A DNA stretch of 21,642 nt from CAZECE01 sp964510525 (lineage in GTDB: Bacteria > Pseudomonadota > Gammaproteobacteria > Pseudomonadales > JANQJO01). Made by a program: the position numbers and the translations under genes. Within the stretch, counting starts at the first letter, position 1. Every line of letters begins with the position of its first letter. The stretch is taken from NCBI GenBank assembly GCA_964510525.1, contig CAZECE010000015.1, positions 1 to 21,642 on the forward strand, read 5' to 3'. This document shows, one piece after another, positions 6,801 to 15,562 of the stretch. The notes under the pieces were generated by a model. The model was given only the letters and a program-made list of their open reading frames with translations, searched no databases and was not told the origin of the DNA.

Positions 6801-7958
6801 ACGGCTTATACCCGTATGCGGGAAACATTATTAGGTTTGGCGGCTGAAGGCGGAGGTGGTCTAAAGAAAGGCGAGATTATCACCGAGGCTTTTTTAGATG
6901 GTTTACCAAAAGATCAGTGGTTCGATATTCGGGTTGCTTCTGAAGAAGCGGTCAATCTCCTTGCAAATGTTCAGAAGTATTTAGAAGAACATAAGATGGA
7001 GCAAGAGAAGCGTTTTGAAGATAAAAAGCGCAAAATCACCGGTGGAGATGATCTGGCTCATGGTGTTCTTAAAATAGTTAAGGTTTATCTGGCGATTAAA
7101 CGTCGTGTAAGATCAGGCGATAAAATGGCGGGCCGGCATGGTAATAAAGGGGTTATTTCTGCCATCATGCCTGTTGAAGATATGCCTTTTGACGAAGAAG
7201 GGGAGCCGGTTGATATTGTTCTGAATCCGTTAGGTGTGCCTTCTCGTATGAACGTGGGGCAAATTTTAGAAACCCATCTAGGCTTTGCGGCTAAAGGTTT
7301 GGGCAAAAAGATTGGTCAAATGTTGAAAGCTCAAAAACAAGCGGCTGATATTAGAACGTTTTTAGATCAAGTTTATAATCATCCTGGTTCCGTCAAACAG
7401 GAGCCTCTTGAAGCGCTGTCGGATGTTGAGGTCATGGAATTAGCTCATAACCTTAAAGGTGGGGTCCCCATGGCAACGCCCGTGTTTGGGGGGGCAACAG
7501 AAGTTGAGTTGAAAGCCATGTTGAAACTGGCAGGTCTTCCTGAGTCAGGTCAAATGAAGTTATATAACGGTCGAACAGGCGAAGCGTTTGATTGTCCGGT
7601 GACTGTTGGTTATATGTACATGCTGAAGCTAAATCATTTGGTTGATGATAAGATGCATGCGCGTTCAACGGGGTCTTACAGCTTGGTTACACAGCAGCCA
7701 TTGGGTGGTAAAGCTCAGTTTGGTGGTCAGCGCTTTGGGGAGATGGAGGTTTGGGCCCTTGAAGCCTATGGTGCTGCCTATACCTTGCAAGAAATGCTGA
7801 CGGTTAAGTCCGACGATGTTAACGGACGAACACGTATTTATAAGAATATTGTGGACGGTGATCATCGTATGGATCCAGGAATGCCTGAAAGCTTTAACGT
7901 ATTAGTTAAAGAAATCCGTTCGCTTGGAATAGACATTGAGCTGGAGTCGGAGTCTTAA
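3879..7958 (+). CDS. rpoB: DNA-directed RNA polymerase subunit beta
   Basis: RpoB forms one pincer of RNA polymerase and half of its active centre. The product has 1359 residues (E. coli 1342) and begins [19 protein letters not shown], matching the family start. The rifampicin pocket is at about residues 511-576 ([20 protein letters not shown], then [20 protein letters not shown]). The positions equivalent to E. coli Q513, D516, H526, S531 and L533 are wild type, so rifampicin sensitivity is expected. Residue 556 is Ala where E. coli has Pro552. Later conserved blocks include [34 protein letters not shown] and the C-terminal [20 protein letters not shown] clamp region. The ATG follows GGGAG (3869-3873). 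It is co-transcribed with rplJL and rpoC. Confidence 0.99.
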   Translation: [1359 protein letters not shown]

Positions 7959-7991
7959 GTTTTTACGAAAATTTTTGATAAACGACTCGTC

Positions 7992-8020
7992 TAGGGCCTT
8001 ATCGCCAGTGTAAGGCCCTA
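7992..8020 (+). other. Perfect hairpin between rpoB and rpoC
   Basis: TAGGGCCTTA (7992-8001) pairs perfectly with TAAGGCCCTA (8011-8020), ten pairs with a 9-base loop. No T tract follows (CAGATAATT), so it is not a standard intrinsic terminator. It lies in the 108-base rpoB-rpoC gap, 46 bases before the rpoC start. It could be an RNase target, an mRNA-stability element or a pause site; the sequence does not decide. Confidence 0.7.
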
Positions 8021-8066
8021 CAGATAATTAGCTGGGAACAGTACTTAACACCATCGGGAGTAATGC

Positions 8067-11000
8067 GTGAAAGATCTTTTAAATCTTTTAAAATCTCAAG
8101 GTAATGTTGATGAATTTGATTTGATCAGAATTGGCCTGGCTTCACCAGAAATGGTTAGATCTTGGTCTTTTGGTGAGGTAAAGAAGCCTGAAACAATAAA
8201 CTATCGTACGTTTAAACCGGAAAGAGACGGCCTTTTTTGTGCGAAGATTTTTGGTCCGGTGAAAGATTTTGAGTGTTTGTGTGGAAAGTATAAGCGCATG
8301 AAACACCGAGGGGTCATTTGTGAAAAATGCGGTGTTGAAGTAACGCTTACTAAGGTACGTCGTGATCGAATGGGGCATATCGAGCTGGCGAGCCCCGTTG
8401 CTCATATTTGGTTTTTAAAATCCTTGCCTTCACGTATTGGTCTTATGTTGGATATGACGTTACGTGATATCGAGCGGGTCTTGTATTTTGAATCGTTTGT
8501 GGTCATTGATCCAGGCATGACGACTCTCGATAAAGGCCAAATGCTTACGGATGAACAATATTATGAAGCGTTAGAAGAATTTGGTGATGAGTTTGATGCT
8601 CGAATGGGGGCTGAAGCGGTATTTGAGTTGCTGATGGAGCTGGATGTTAACGGTGAAATTGCGCGTATTCGAGACGAGCTGCCTTCGGTATCTTCAGAAA
8701 CACGGTTAAAGAAACTGGCCAAGAGGTTGAAGTTGCTGGAAGCGTTTGCGGATTCTGGTAATAAGCCTGAATGGATGATCATGACGGTTCTCCCGGTATT
8801 GCCGCCGGATCTAAGGCCTCTGGTGCCGCTTGATGGTGGGCGTTTTGCTACCTCTGATTTAAATGATTTGTATCGCCGCGTTATTAACCGAAATAATCGT
8901 TTGAAACGACTTTTGGATTTAAATGCGCCCGATATCATTGTTCGTAATGAAAAACGTATGTTGCAAGAATCTGTTGATGCGCTTTTAGACAATGGTCGGC
9001 GTGGTCGTGCTATTACGGGTTCGAATAAACGTCCTCTTAAATCGCTGGCCGATATGATTAAAGGTAAGCAAGGGCGTTTTCGTCAAAACTTATTAGGGAA
9101 GCGTGTTGACTATTCTGGTCGAAGCGTGATTGTGGTTGGTCCTACCCTCAAGCTGCATCAATGTGGTTTGCCTAAAAAAATGGCTTTAGAGTTATTTAAG
9201 CCCTTTATTTTTTCTAAGTTAGAACATCGAGGCCTAGCTACCACGATTAAAGCCGCAAAAAAGATGGTTGAGCGAGAAACGGCTGAAGTTTGGGATATCT
9301 TAGCTGAAGTGATTCGCGAACACCCTGTGATGTTAAACCGTGCTCCAACGCTTCATCGGCTAGGTATTCAATCTTTTGAGCCTACCTTGATTGAAGGTAA
9401 GGCCATTCAGTTACACCCTTTGGTTTGTGTGGCTTATAACGCTGATTTTGATGGTGATCAGATGGCGGTGCATGTGCCTTTGACTTTAGAGGCGCAGATT
9501 GAAGCGCGCGTGTTAATGATGGCGTCGAATAACATTTTGTCTCCTGCGAATGGTGAGCCAATTATTGTTCCGACTCAAGATGTGGTTTTGGGCTTGTATT
9601 ATATGACCCGCTCACGAATAAATGCCCCAGGTGAGGGTATGATTTTTGCGGATGAAAAAGAAGTATATCGCGCTTTGGAAAATAAAGTGGTGACACTTCA
9701 TACTGCAATCAAGGTGCGCTTATCTGAAGCTGTAAAGAGTGCGGAATCGAGTGGAGAAGTAGAAACAAAGGACTTCTTGGCTGAGACGACGGTAGGGCGT
9801 GTCTTGCTTTGGGGGGTTGTGCCAAAAGGGTTGCCTTTTGATTTGGTCAATAAAAATATGACTAAAAAGGCGGTTTCTAAGTTGATTAACGTCTGTTATC
9901 GGGTATTGGGTTTAAAATCGACTGTTATTTTTGCCGATCAGTTGATGTATCTCGGTTTTGCACAAGCAACCAATTCGGGGTCTTCTGTTGGTATTAATGA
10001 CATGGAGGTGCCTGCAGAAAAAATGCCTATTATTGAGCGGGCTGAATTAGAAGTTAAAGAGATCGAAGAGCAGTTTTCTTCTGGTTTGGTGACGCAAGGT
10101 GAGCGTTATAACAAAGTTGTTGATATTTGGTCGCGTACTAACGATCAAATTGCCAAGGCGATGATGGATAACCTTAAAACCCAGGAAGTAGTAGATAAAG
10201 AAGGTAATACGGTTAGCCAAGAATCCTTTAACTCGGTGTATATGATGGCGGATTCTGGTGCTAGGGGCTCTGCTGCTCAGATTCGTCAGTTAGCTGGAAT
10301 GCGTGGGTTGATGGCTAAGCCCGATGGTTCAATTATTGAAACCCCTATTACGGCAAACTTCCGTGAAGGTTTAACGGTAATGCAGTATTTTATTTCGACG
10401 CATGGTGCTCGAAAAGGTTTGGCTGATACAGCATTAAAAACAGCAAACTCCGGTTATTTGACACGTCGCCTGGTAGATGTGGCTCAGGACTTAGTTGTGA
10501 CGGAAGCGGATTGCGGTACTCATGATGGTTTGCTTATGGCGCCTTTAATTGAGGGTGGGGATGTAGTTGAGCCTTTAGGTGAGCGTGTTCTAGGGCGTGT
10601 GGTTGCGCGTGATGTTATGGATGCGGAAGGCAATGAGGTTTTGGTGCCGCGTGGAACGTTGCTCGATGAGGCTTGGGTAGATCGTATCGAGTCGATGGGT
10701 GTGGATGAGATTTTGTGTCGATCTCCCATAACTTGTGAAACTCGTTTTGGTGTCTGTAAGCAATGCTACGGCCGTGATTTGGCGCGTGGTCATTTAGTTA
10801 ACGAGGGTGAGGCTGTTGGTGTTATTGCGGCGCAGTCTATTGGTGAGCCTGGAACGCAGTTGACCATGAGAACCTTCCATATTGGAGGTGCTGCTTCAAG
10901 GAGTTCAGCGGTATCCAATGTTCAGGTTAAAAATGATGGGTCTGTAAAGCTGTTAAATGTGAAAACAGTCACTCAAGAAAATGGTAACTTGGTCGCTGTT

Positions 11001-12287
11001 TCGCGTTCTGGAGAATTAGCGCTAGCCGATGAGCGCGGAAGAGAACGAGAACGCTACAAGTTACCTTATGGAGCTGTTATTAGCGTGCATCATGGGGATA
11101 AAGCTACAGCAGGGCAAGTGGTTGCCAACTGGGATCCTCATAATCACCCAATCATCGTAGAAGTCGCCGGACGTATTCAGTTAGGTGATTTTGAAACGGG
11201 CATTTCTGTTAAGCGTAAGACCGATGACTTGACAGGGCTAACCACAATTGAAGTGATTGATCAGAAAGATCGTCCTGCTTCTGGTAAAGACCTCCGTCCT
11301 GTTATTCGTTTATTGGATGCGAATGGACAGCCGATGTCTTTAGGGAACACTGGAGCGCCTATTCAATATTTCTTGCCCGCTAATGCGATTACGAGTCTTG
11401 AAGACGGTGCTGAAGTGGGTGTAGGGGATGTTATTGCGCGTATTCCACAAGAAACCTCTAAAACACGTGATATTACGGGTGGTTTGCCTCGGGTGGCTGA
11501 CTTGGTTGAGGCAAGGAGGCCTCAAGAGCCAGCGATATTAGCTGAAATAACAGGTGTGGTTAGTTTTGGTAAAGAAACCAAAGGTAAGCGTCGTTTGGTT
11601 ATAACCCCAACAGATGGTAGTGAGGCTTACGGTGAATTGATTCCCAAATGGCGTCATCTGAATGTTTTTGAAGGTGAGCAGGTAGCTAAAGGCGAAGTTG
11701 TTTCTGACGGGCCTTTAAACCCGCATGATATTTTACGTCTCAAGGGGGTAAGTGCTGTAGCTAATTACATTGTGAATGAGATTCAGGATGTATACCGTTT
11801 GCAAGGCGTAAAAATTAACGATAAGCATATTGAAGTAATTATTCGTCAAATGCTGCGTAAAGCTGAAATTTTGACTTCAGGTGATTCGCCTTTTGTGAAA
11901 GGTGAGCAGGTAGAGTTTTCGCGCTTATTAGAAGAAAATGAACGTCTAGAGAAAGACGGTAAATTTGCTGCTACGTATGAGCGGGTTCTTTTGGGTATTA
12001 CTAAAGCCTCTCTTTCTACTGACTCCTTTATTTCAGCGGCGTCTTTCCAAGAGACAACACGGGTGTTGACTGAAGCCGCGGTAACTGGAAAAACAGACGA
12101 TCTTAAGGGATTGAAAGAAAATGTTGTTGTAGGTCGACTGATTCCTGCAGGTACGGGTTTTGCTTATCATAAGAACCGTCGTAAAGGTGGGCGAATGGGC
12201 GGACTGGAAGAAGAAGTTAGCTCTGTCACGGTTCAAGAAGTTGAGCAGGCACTCAGTGAGGCGTTAAATTCTACCGGTCAAGAATAG
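8067..12287 (+). CDS. rpoC: DNA-directed RNA polymerase subunit beta'
   Basis: RpoC carries the catalytic magnesium site of RNA polymerase. The product has 1406 residues (E. coli 1407). The start is GTG at 8067 (MKDLLNLLKSQG), as in E. coli, with CGGGAG at 8055-8060; an out-of-frame ATG four bases upstream is not the start. The N-terminal zinc site uses Cys70, 72, 85 and 88. The catalytic NADFDGDQMAVH has Asp460, 462 and 464. The second zinc site uses Cys816, 890, 897 and 900. The trigger-loop region SIGEPGTQLTMRTFHIGGAA is intact. The stop is TAG, followed one codon later by a second in-frame TAG, and then by a strong terminator that ends the rplJL-rpoBC transcript. Confidence 0.99.
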   Translation: MKDLLNLLKSQGNVDEFDLIRIGLASPEMVRSWSFGEVKKPETINYRTFKPERDGLFCAKIFGPVKDFECLCGKYKRMKHRGVICEKCGVEVTLTKVRRDRMGHIELASPVAHIWFLKSLPSRIGLMLDMTLRDIERVLYFESFVVIDPGMTTLDKGQMLTDEQYYEALEEFGDEFDARMGAEAVFELLMELDVNGEIARIRDELPSVSSETRLKKLAKRLKLLEAFADSGNKPEWMIMTVLPVLPPDLRPLVPLDGGRFATSDLNDLYRRVINRNNRLKRLLDLNAPDIIVRNEKRMLQESVDALLDNGRRGRAITGSNKRPLKSLADMIKGKQGRFRQNLLGKRVDYSGRSVIVVGPTLKLHQCGLPKKMALELFKPFIFSKLEHRGLATTIKAAKKMVERETAEVWDILAEVIREHPVMLNRAPTLHRLGIQSFEPTLIEGKAIQLHPLVCVAYNADFDGDQMAVHVPLTLEAQIEARVLMMASNNILSPANGEPIIVPTQDVVLGLYYMTRSRINAPGEGMIFADEKEVYRALENKVVTLHTAIKVRLSEAVKSAESSGEVETKDFLAETTVGRVLLWGVVPKGLPFDLVNKNMTKKAVSKLINVCYRVLGLKSTVIFADQLMYLGFAQATNSGSSVGINDMEVPAEKMPIIERAELEVKEIEEQFSSGLVTQGERYNKVVDIWSRTNDQIAKAMMDNLKTQEVVDKEGNTVSQESFNSVYMMADSGARGSAAQIRQLAGMRGLMAKPDGSIIETPITANFREGLTVMQYFISTHGARKGLADTALKTANSGYLTRRLVDVAQDLVVTEADCGTHDGLLMAPLIEGGDVVEPLGERVLGRVVARDVMDAEGNEVLVPRGTLLDEAWVDRIESMGVDEILCRSPITCETRFGVCKQCYGRDLARGHLVNEGEAVGVIAAQSIGEPGTQLTMRTFHIGGAASRSSAVSNVQVKNDGSVKLLNVKTVTQENGNLVAVSRSGELALADERGRERERYKLPYGAVISVHHGDKATAGQVVANWDPHNHPIIVEVAGRIQLGDFETGISVKRKTDDLTGLTTIEVIDQKDRPASGKDLRPVIRLLDANGQPMSLGNTGAPIQYFLPANAITSLEDGAEVGVGDVIARIPQETSKTRDITGGLPRVADLVEARRPQEPAILAEITGVVSFGKETKGKRRLVITPTDGSEAYGELIPKWRHLNVFEGEQVAKGEVVSDGPLNPHDILRLKGVSAVANYIVNEIQDVYRLQGVKINDKHIEVIIRQMLRKAEILTSGDSPFVKGEQVEFSRLLEENERLEKDGKFAATYERVLLGITKASLSTDSFISAASFQETTRVLTEAAVTGKTDDLKGLKENVVVGRLIPAGTGFAYHKNRRKGGRMGGLEEEVSSVTVQEVEQALSEALNSTGQE

Positions 12288-12319
12288 ATGTAGAGTTGTT
12301 ATTTAGGCTCTTGATCATC

Positions 12320-12358
12320 AAAAAGCGGGAAGCTGATATCAGCTTCCCGCTTTTGTTT
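12320..12358 (+). terminator. Strong intrinsic terminator after rpoC
   Basis: Bases 12321-12354 form a perfect 34-base palindrome: AAAAGCGGGAAGCTG pairs with CAGCTTCCCGCTTTT over a 4-base ATAT loop. The 3' arm ends in TTTT followed by GTTT. It is GC-rich in the core and flanked by A and T tracts, so it would work on both strands, although no opposing gene is present in this window. It lies 33 bases after the rpoC stop and before the str promoter. Confidence 0.92.
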
Positions 12359-12379
12359 GCAATTCTAGGGGTTACTGGG

Positions 12380-12408
12380 TTGACTTAGTGAATAGACAAA
12401 CATAGAAT
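12380..12408 (+). promoter_or_regulatory. Sigma70-type promoter of the str operon (rpsL-rpsG-fusA-tuf)
   Basis: The -35 box TTGACT (12380-12385) and the -10 box TAGAAT (12403-12408) are separated by exactly 17 bases; each has one mismatch to consensus. The predicted start is near 12415, giving a leader of about 37 bases to the rpsL ATG. The discriminator CTTGCGAC is moderately GC-rich. It lies directly after the rpoC terminator, where a str promoter is expected. Confidence 0.85.
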
Positions 12409-12451
12409 CTTGCGACTTTTTTTTACAAAAATTTAAAATTTGGGGCAACTA

Positions 12452-12826
12452 ATGGCAACGATTAATCAATTGGTACGTAAGCCAAGAAAAAGTAAAACAT
12501 CGAAAAGTGACGTGCCGGCGCTGCAAAAGTGTCCGCAGCGACGCGGTGTGTGTACTCGTGTATACACTACAACGCCTAAGAAGCCAAACTCCGCGCTTCG
12601 TAAAGTTTGCCGTGTTCGCTTAACCAATGGTTACGAGGTCTCTTCCTACATTGGTGGGGAAGGCCATAATCTTCAGGAGCACAGCGTGGTCTTGATTCGA
12701 GGCGGTCGAGTTAAGGATTTGCCTGGTGTGCGTTACCATACTGTTCGTGGAACATTGGATACTTCAGGTGTAGCGGATCGGCGACAAGGTCGTTCAAAAT
12801 ATGGCGCTAAAAAACCTAAATCTTAA
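12452..12826 (+). CDS. rpsL: 30S ribosomal protein S12
   Basis: S12 lies at the decoding centre and governs accuracy and streptomycin response. I choose the ATG at 12452 (MATINQLVRKPR, 124 residues), which matches the E. coli start and length exactly. An upstream in-frame TTG at 12440 would add four residues but would overlap the TGGGG ribosome site (12441-12445). The conserved TTTPKKPNSALRKV and RGGRVKDLPGVRYH loops are present. Lys43 and Lys88 (Met counted) are wild type, so streptomycin sensitivity is predicted. Asp89 is the usual methylthiolation site. It is the first gene of the str operon. Confidence 0.98.
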   Translation: MATINQLVRKPRKSKTSKSDVPALQKCPQRRGVCTRVYTTTPKKPNSALRKVCRVRLTNGYEVSSYIGGEGHNLQEHSVVLIRGGRVKDLPGVRYHTVRGTLDTSGVADRRQGRSKYGAKKPKS

Positions 12827-12884
12827 AGTTGGGTTTATAACGTACTCAATTTACAGGACTGAATTAAAAACGGGATAAAAGTAT

Positions 12885-13355
12885 ATGCCAAGACGTAAAG
12901 TGGTCGCTAAAAGAAAAGTATTGGAAGATCCAAAGTATAAAAGTGAGATCTTAACCAAATTTATGAATCACGTGATGTTTGATGGGAAAAAGTCAAAGGC
13001 TGAATCCATTGTGTATGGTGCTTTTGATGTGATTGAGGAGCGCCTGAAGCAGCAGCCTTTAGAGGTGTTTCAGAAGGCTTTGGATGCGTTGATGCCTTTA
13101 GTAGAGGTGAAAAGTCGTCGAGTGGGTGGCGCTACTTATCAGGTGCCAATCGAGGTTCCTGAAAGGCGAAGAACCGCTTTAGCTATGCGATGGTTGGTCG
13201 ATGCGGCACGCAAGCGAGGCGAAAAGTCCATGCGATTAAAGCTCGCTGGAGAGATTGCGGATGCGGTCGAAGGTAAGGGGGCTGCGGTTAAGAAGCGTGA
13301 AGACGTTCATCGGATGGCGGAAGCTAACAAAGCTTTTTCACACTTTCGTTTTTGA
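12885..13355 (+). CDS. rpsG: 30S ribosomal protein S7
   Basis: S7 nucleates assembly of the 30S head by binding the 3' domain of 16S rRNA and contacts E-site tRNA. The product has 156 residues, the common bacterial length. Recognisable segments are MPRRKVVAKRKVLEDPKYKS at the N terminus, FMNHVMFDGKKSKAE, VGGATYQVPIEVPERRR (beta hairpin) and the C-terminal KREDVHRMAEANKAFSHFRF. In E. coli S7 represses the str operon by binding the rpsL-rpsG spacer. Here the spacer is 58 bases and shows only a weak stem (TTGGGT 12829-12834 with ACTCAA 12844-12849), so conservation of that control is uncertain. The stop is TGA. Confidence 0.98.
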   Translation: MPRRKVVAKRKVLEDPKYKSEILTKFMNHVMFDGKKSKAESIVYGAFDVIEERLKQQPLEVFQKALDALMPLVEVKSRRVGGATYQVPIEVPERRRTALAMRWLVDAARKRGEKSMRLKLAGEIADAVEGKGAAVKKREDVHRMAEANKAFSHFRF

Positions 13356-13392
13356 ATTATTGCAAATTGTATTGGCTTAGGGGGCTGTTGTT

Positions 13393-15489
13393 GTGGCTAG
13401 AGATACGTCTTTAGATCGATATCGAAATATAGGAATCTGTGCGCATGTGGATGCTGGTAAAACCACAACAACAGAGCGTGTCCTGTTTTATACCGGTATT
13501 TCGCACAAAATTGGTGAAGTTCACGATGGTGCGGCTACCATGGATTGGATGGAGCAAGAGCAAGAGCGTGGTATTACCATTACTTCCGCGGCGACCACTT
13601 GTTTTTGGCAAGGTATGGACCGACAGTTTCCTGAGCACCGTATTAATATTATTGATACGCCTGGACACGTTGACTTCACAATTGAAGTTGAGCGCTCACT
13701 GAGGGTTTTAGATGGCGCTGTTGTGGTTTTTTGTGGCACCTCTGGTGTTGAACCTCAGTCTGAGACTGTTTGGCGTCAAGCTGACAAGTACGGCGTACCC
13801 CGTATCGTCTTTGTTAATAAAATGGATCGCGCTGGTGCTGACTTTGAGCGTGTGGTAGCTCAAATTAATGACCGGCTGGGAGCTACTCCCGTGCCGATTC
13901 AATTAAATATTGGTGCTGAAGATGAATTCGAAGGGGTTATTGATTTAATCCGCATGAAGGCAATTTATTGGAATCCTGAAGATAAAGGGATGACTTACGA
14001 ATTAAGAGATATTCCTGACGAGCTTAAAGATAAAGCGGACGCCCTTCGTGAGTCTATGCTGGAATCTGCTGCAGAATCCAGTGAAGAGTTGATGGACAAA
14101 TATCTTGAAAGCGGTGAGCTTTCTGATGAGGAAATAAAAAAAGGTCTTCGAGCTCGAGTGCTTTCAAATGAGATTGTGCTGGCTTTGTGTGGCTCAGCTT
14201 TTAAAAATAAGGGTGTTCAGGCGGTTTTGGATGCGGTCATAGAATATTTGCCGGCACCAGCTGATGTGCCTGCGATTAAAGGTGTTTTGGATAATGGAGA
14301 TGAGGCTGAGCGCCCTTCCTCTGATGATCAGCCGTTCGCGGCGTTAGCTTTTAAAATTGCCACGGATCCATTTGTTGGTAATCTCACGTTCTTCAGGGTT
14401 TACTCTGGTGTTCTTAATTCGGGTGATTCTGTTTATAACTCAGTCAAAGGCAAAAAAGAGCGCATTGGACGAATTCTCCAAATGCATGCTAATTCACGTG
14501 AAGAAATTAAAGAGGTGCGAGCGGGCGATATTGCTGCGGCTGTTGGTCTTAAAGATGTTACTACAGGTGATACGCTAAGTGATCAAAAAGAGCAGATTGT
14601 GTTGGAAAGAATGGAGTTTCCTGAGCCAGTAATATCAGTTGCTGTTGAGCCTAAGTCAAAGCCTGATCAAGAGAAGATGGGGTTGGCTTTGTCTCGCTTG
14701 GCTCAAGAGGATCCTTCGTTTCGTGTTAAAACGGATGAGGAGTCTGGGCAGACCATTATTTCAGGTATGGGTGAGTTGCATCTGGATATTATTGTTGACC
14801 GTATGCGGCGTGAATTTAAAGTTGAAGCTAATATTGGTAAGCCTCAGGTGGCTTACCGAGAGTGCATTCGCAAATCTGTTGAAGTGGAAGGCAAATACGT
14901 TAAACAGTCTGGTGGTCGTGGTCAGTATGGGCATGTGCGTTTACGGTTGGAGCCCATTGATCAAAATGATCCGTTTGAGTTTGCAGAAGAGATTCATGGT
15001 GGGGTTGTGCCGAAAGAGTATTTTAATGCTGTTGAAAAAGGTATTTCTCAGCAATTGGATATGGGAGTTTTGGCGGGTTATCCGGTTCTGGGTGTGAAGG
15101 TCACCTTGTACGATGGGTCTTATCATGAGGTGGATTCAAACGAAAATGCTTTCCGTATGGCTGGGATGATGGCAACTAAAAAAGGTGTGTTGGAAGCCGG
15201 TGCTGCACTGCTTGAGCCGATCATGAAGGTCGAGGTAGTCACTCCAGAAGACTATATGGGTGATGTGGTTGGTGATTTAAACCGCAGGCGCGGAATTATC
15301 TTGGGTATGGATGATGTTCCTGCTGGTAAGGTGGTGAGGGCTGAAGTTCCGTTGTCTGAGATGTTTGGTTATGCAACGGATTTGCGCTCATCAACTCAAG
15401 GTCGAGCAACTTTTTCAATGGAGTTCGATAAGTATGTTGAGGCACCGCAAAATATCGCGGAAGCTGTTATAAAGAAAAGTGCGGCGTAG
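13393..15489 (+). CDS. fusA: Elongation factor G
   Basis: EF-G is the GTPase that drives translocation of tRNA and mRNA and helps recycle ribosomes. The product has 698 residues (E. coli 704). The start is GTG at 13393 (MARDTSLDRYRNIGICAHVD) with a GGGGG stretch just upstream. GTPase motifs are AHVDAGKTT (residues 17-25), GITITSAAT (switch I), DTPGH (88-92, catalytic His92) and NKMD (142-145). Domain IV is seen at GGRGQYGHVRLRLEP and GVVPKEYF, and the domain V region includes EDYMGDVVGDLNRRRG. It lies between rpsG and tuf in the str operon, and its stop is TAG. No sign of the divergent fusA2 paralogue. Confidence 0.99.
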   Translation: MARDTSLDRYRNIGICAHVDAGKTTTTERVLFYTGISHKIGEVHDGAATMDWMEQEQERGITITSAATTCFWQGMDRQFPEHRINIIDTPGHVDFTIEVERSLRVLDGAVVVFCGTSGVEPQSETVWRQADKYGVPRIVFVNKMDRAGADFERVVAQINDRLGATPVPIQLNIGAEDEFEGVIDLIRMKAIYWNPEDKGMTYELRDIPDELKDKADALRESMLESAAESSEELMDKYLESGELSDEEIKKGLRARVLSNEIVLALCGSAFKNKGVQAVLDAVIEYLPAPADVPAIKGVLDNGDEAERPSSDDQPFAALAFKIATDPFVGNLTFFRVYSGVLNSGDSVYNSVKGKKERIGRILQMHANSREEIKEVRAGDIAAAVGLKDVTTGDTLSDQKEQIVLERMEFPEPVISVAVEPKSKPDQEKMGLALSRLAQEDPSFRVKTDEESGQTIISGMGELHLDIIVDRMRREFKVEANIGKPQVAYRECIRKSVEVEGKYVKQSGGRGQYGHVRLRLEPIDQNDPFEFAEEIHGGVVPKEYFNAVEKGISQQLDMGVLAGYPVLGVKVTLYDGSYHEVDSNENAFRMAGMMATKKGVLEAGAALLEPIMKVEVVTPEDYMGDVVGDLNRRRGIILGMDDVPAGKVVRAEVPLSEMFGYATDLRSSTQGRATFSMEFDKYVEAPQNIAEAVIKKSAA

Positions 15490-15562
15490 GAATCGGGTGT
15501 TTTATTTGGGCAGTCGTTTGGATTGTAATTAAAGTAAGAGTTTTAATTTTAGAGGTGAGGTT

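Noticed and set aside
3879..7958. Rifampicin-resistance mutation in rpoB
   Set aside because: All main resistance positions are wild type; the Ala at the place of E. coli Pro552 is not a known determinant.
8561..8992. 143-codon open frame on the - strand inside rpoC
   Set aside because: It lies entirely opposite a conserved part of rpoC, has no recognisable protein sequence and no promoter or ribosome site of note; it is a shadow of the coding strand.
12440..12451. TTG start adding four residues to S12
   Set aside because: It would overlap the TGGGG ribosome site, and the ATG at 12452 gives exactly the 124-residue family start.
14639..15097. 152-codon + strand frame inside fusA
   Set aside because: It is out of frame with an intact, conserved EF-G and its hydrophobic make-up is what shifting that frame produces.
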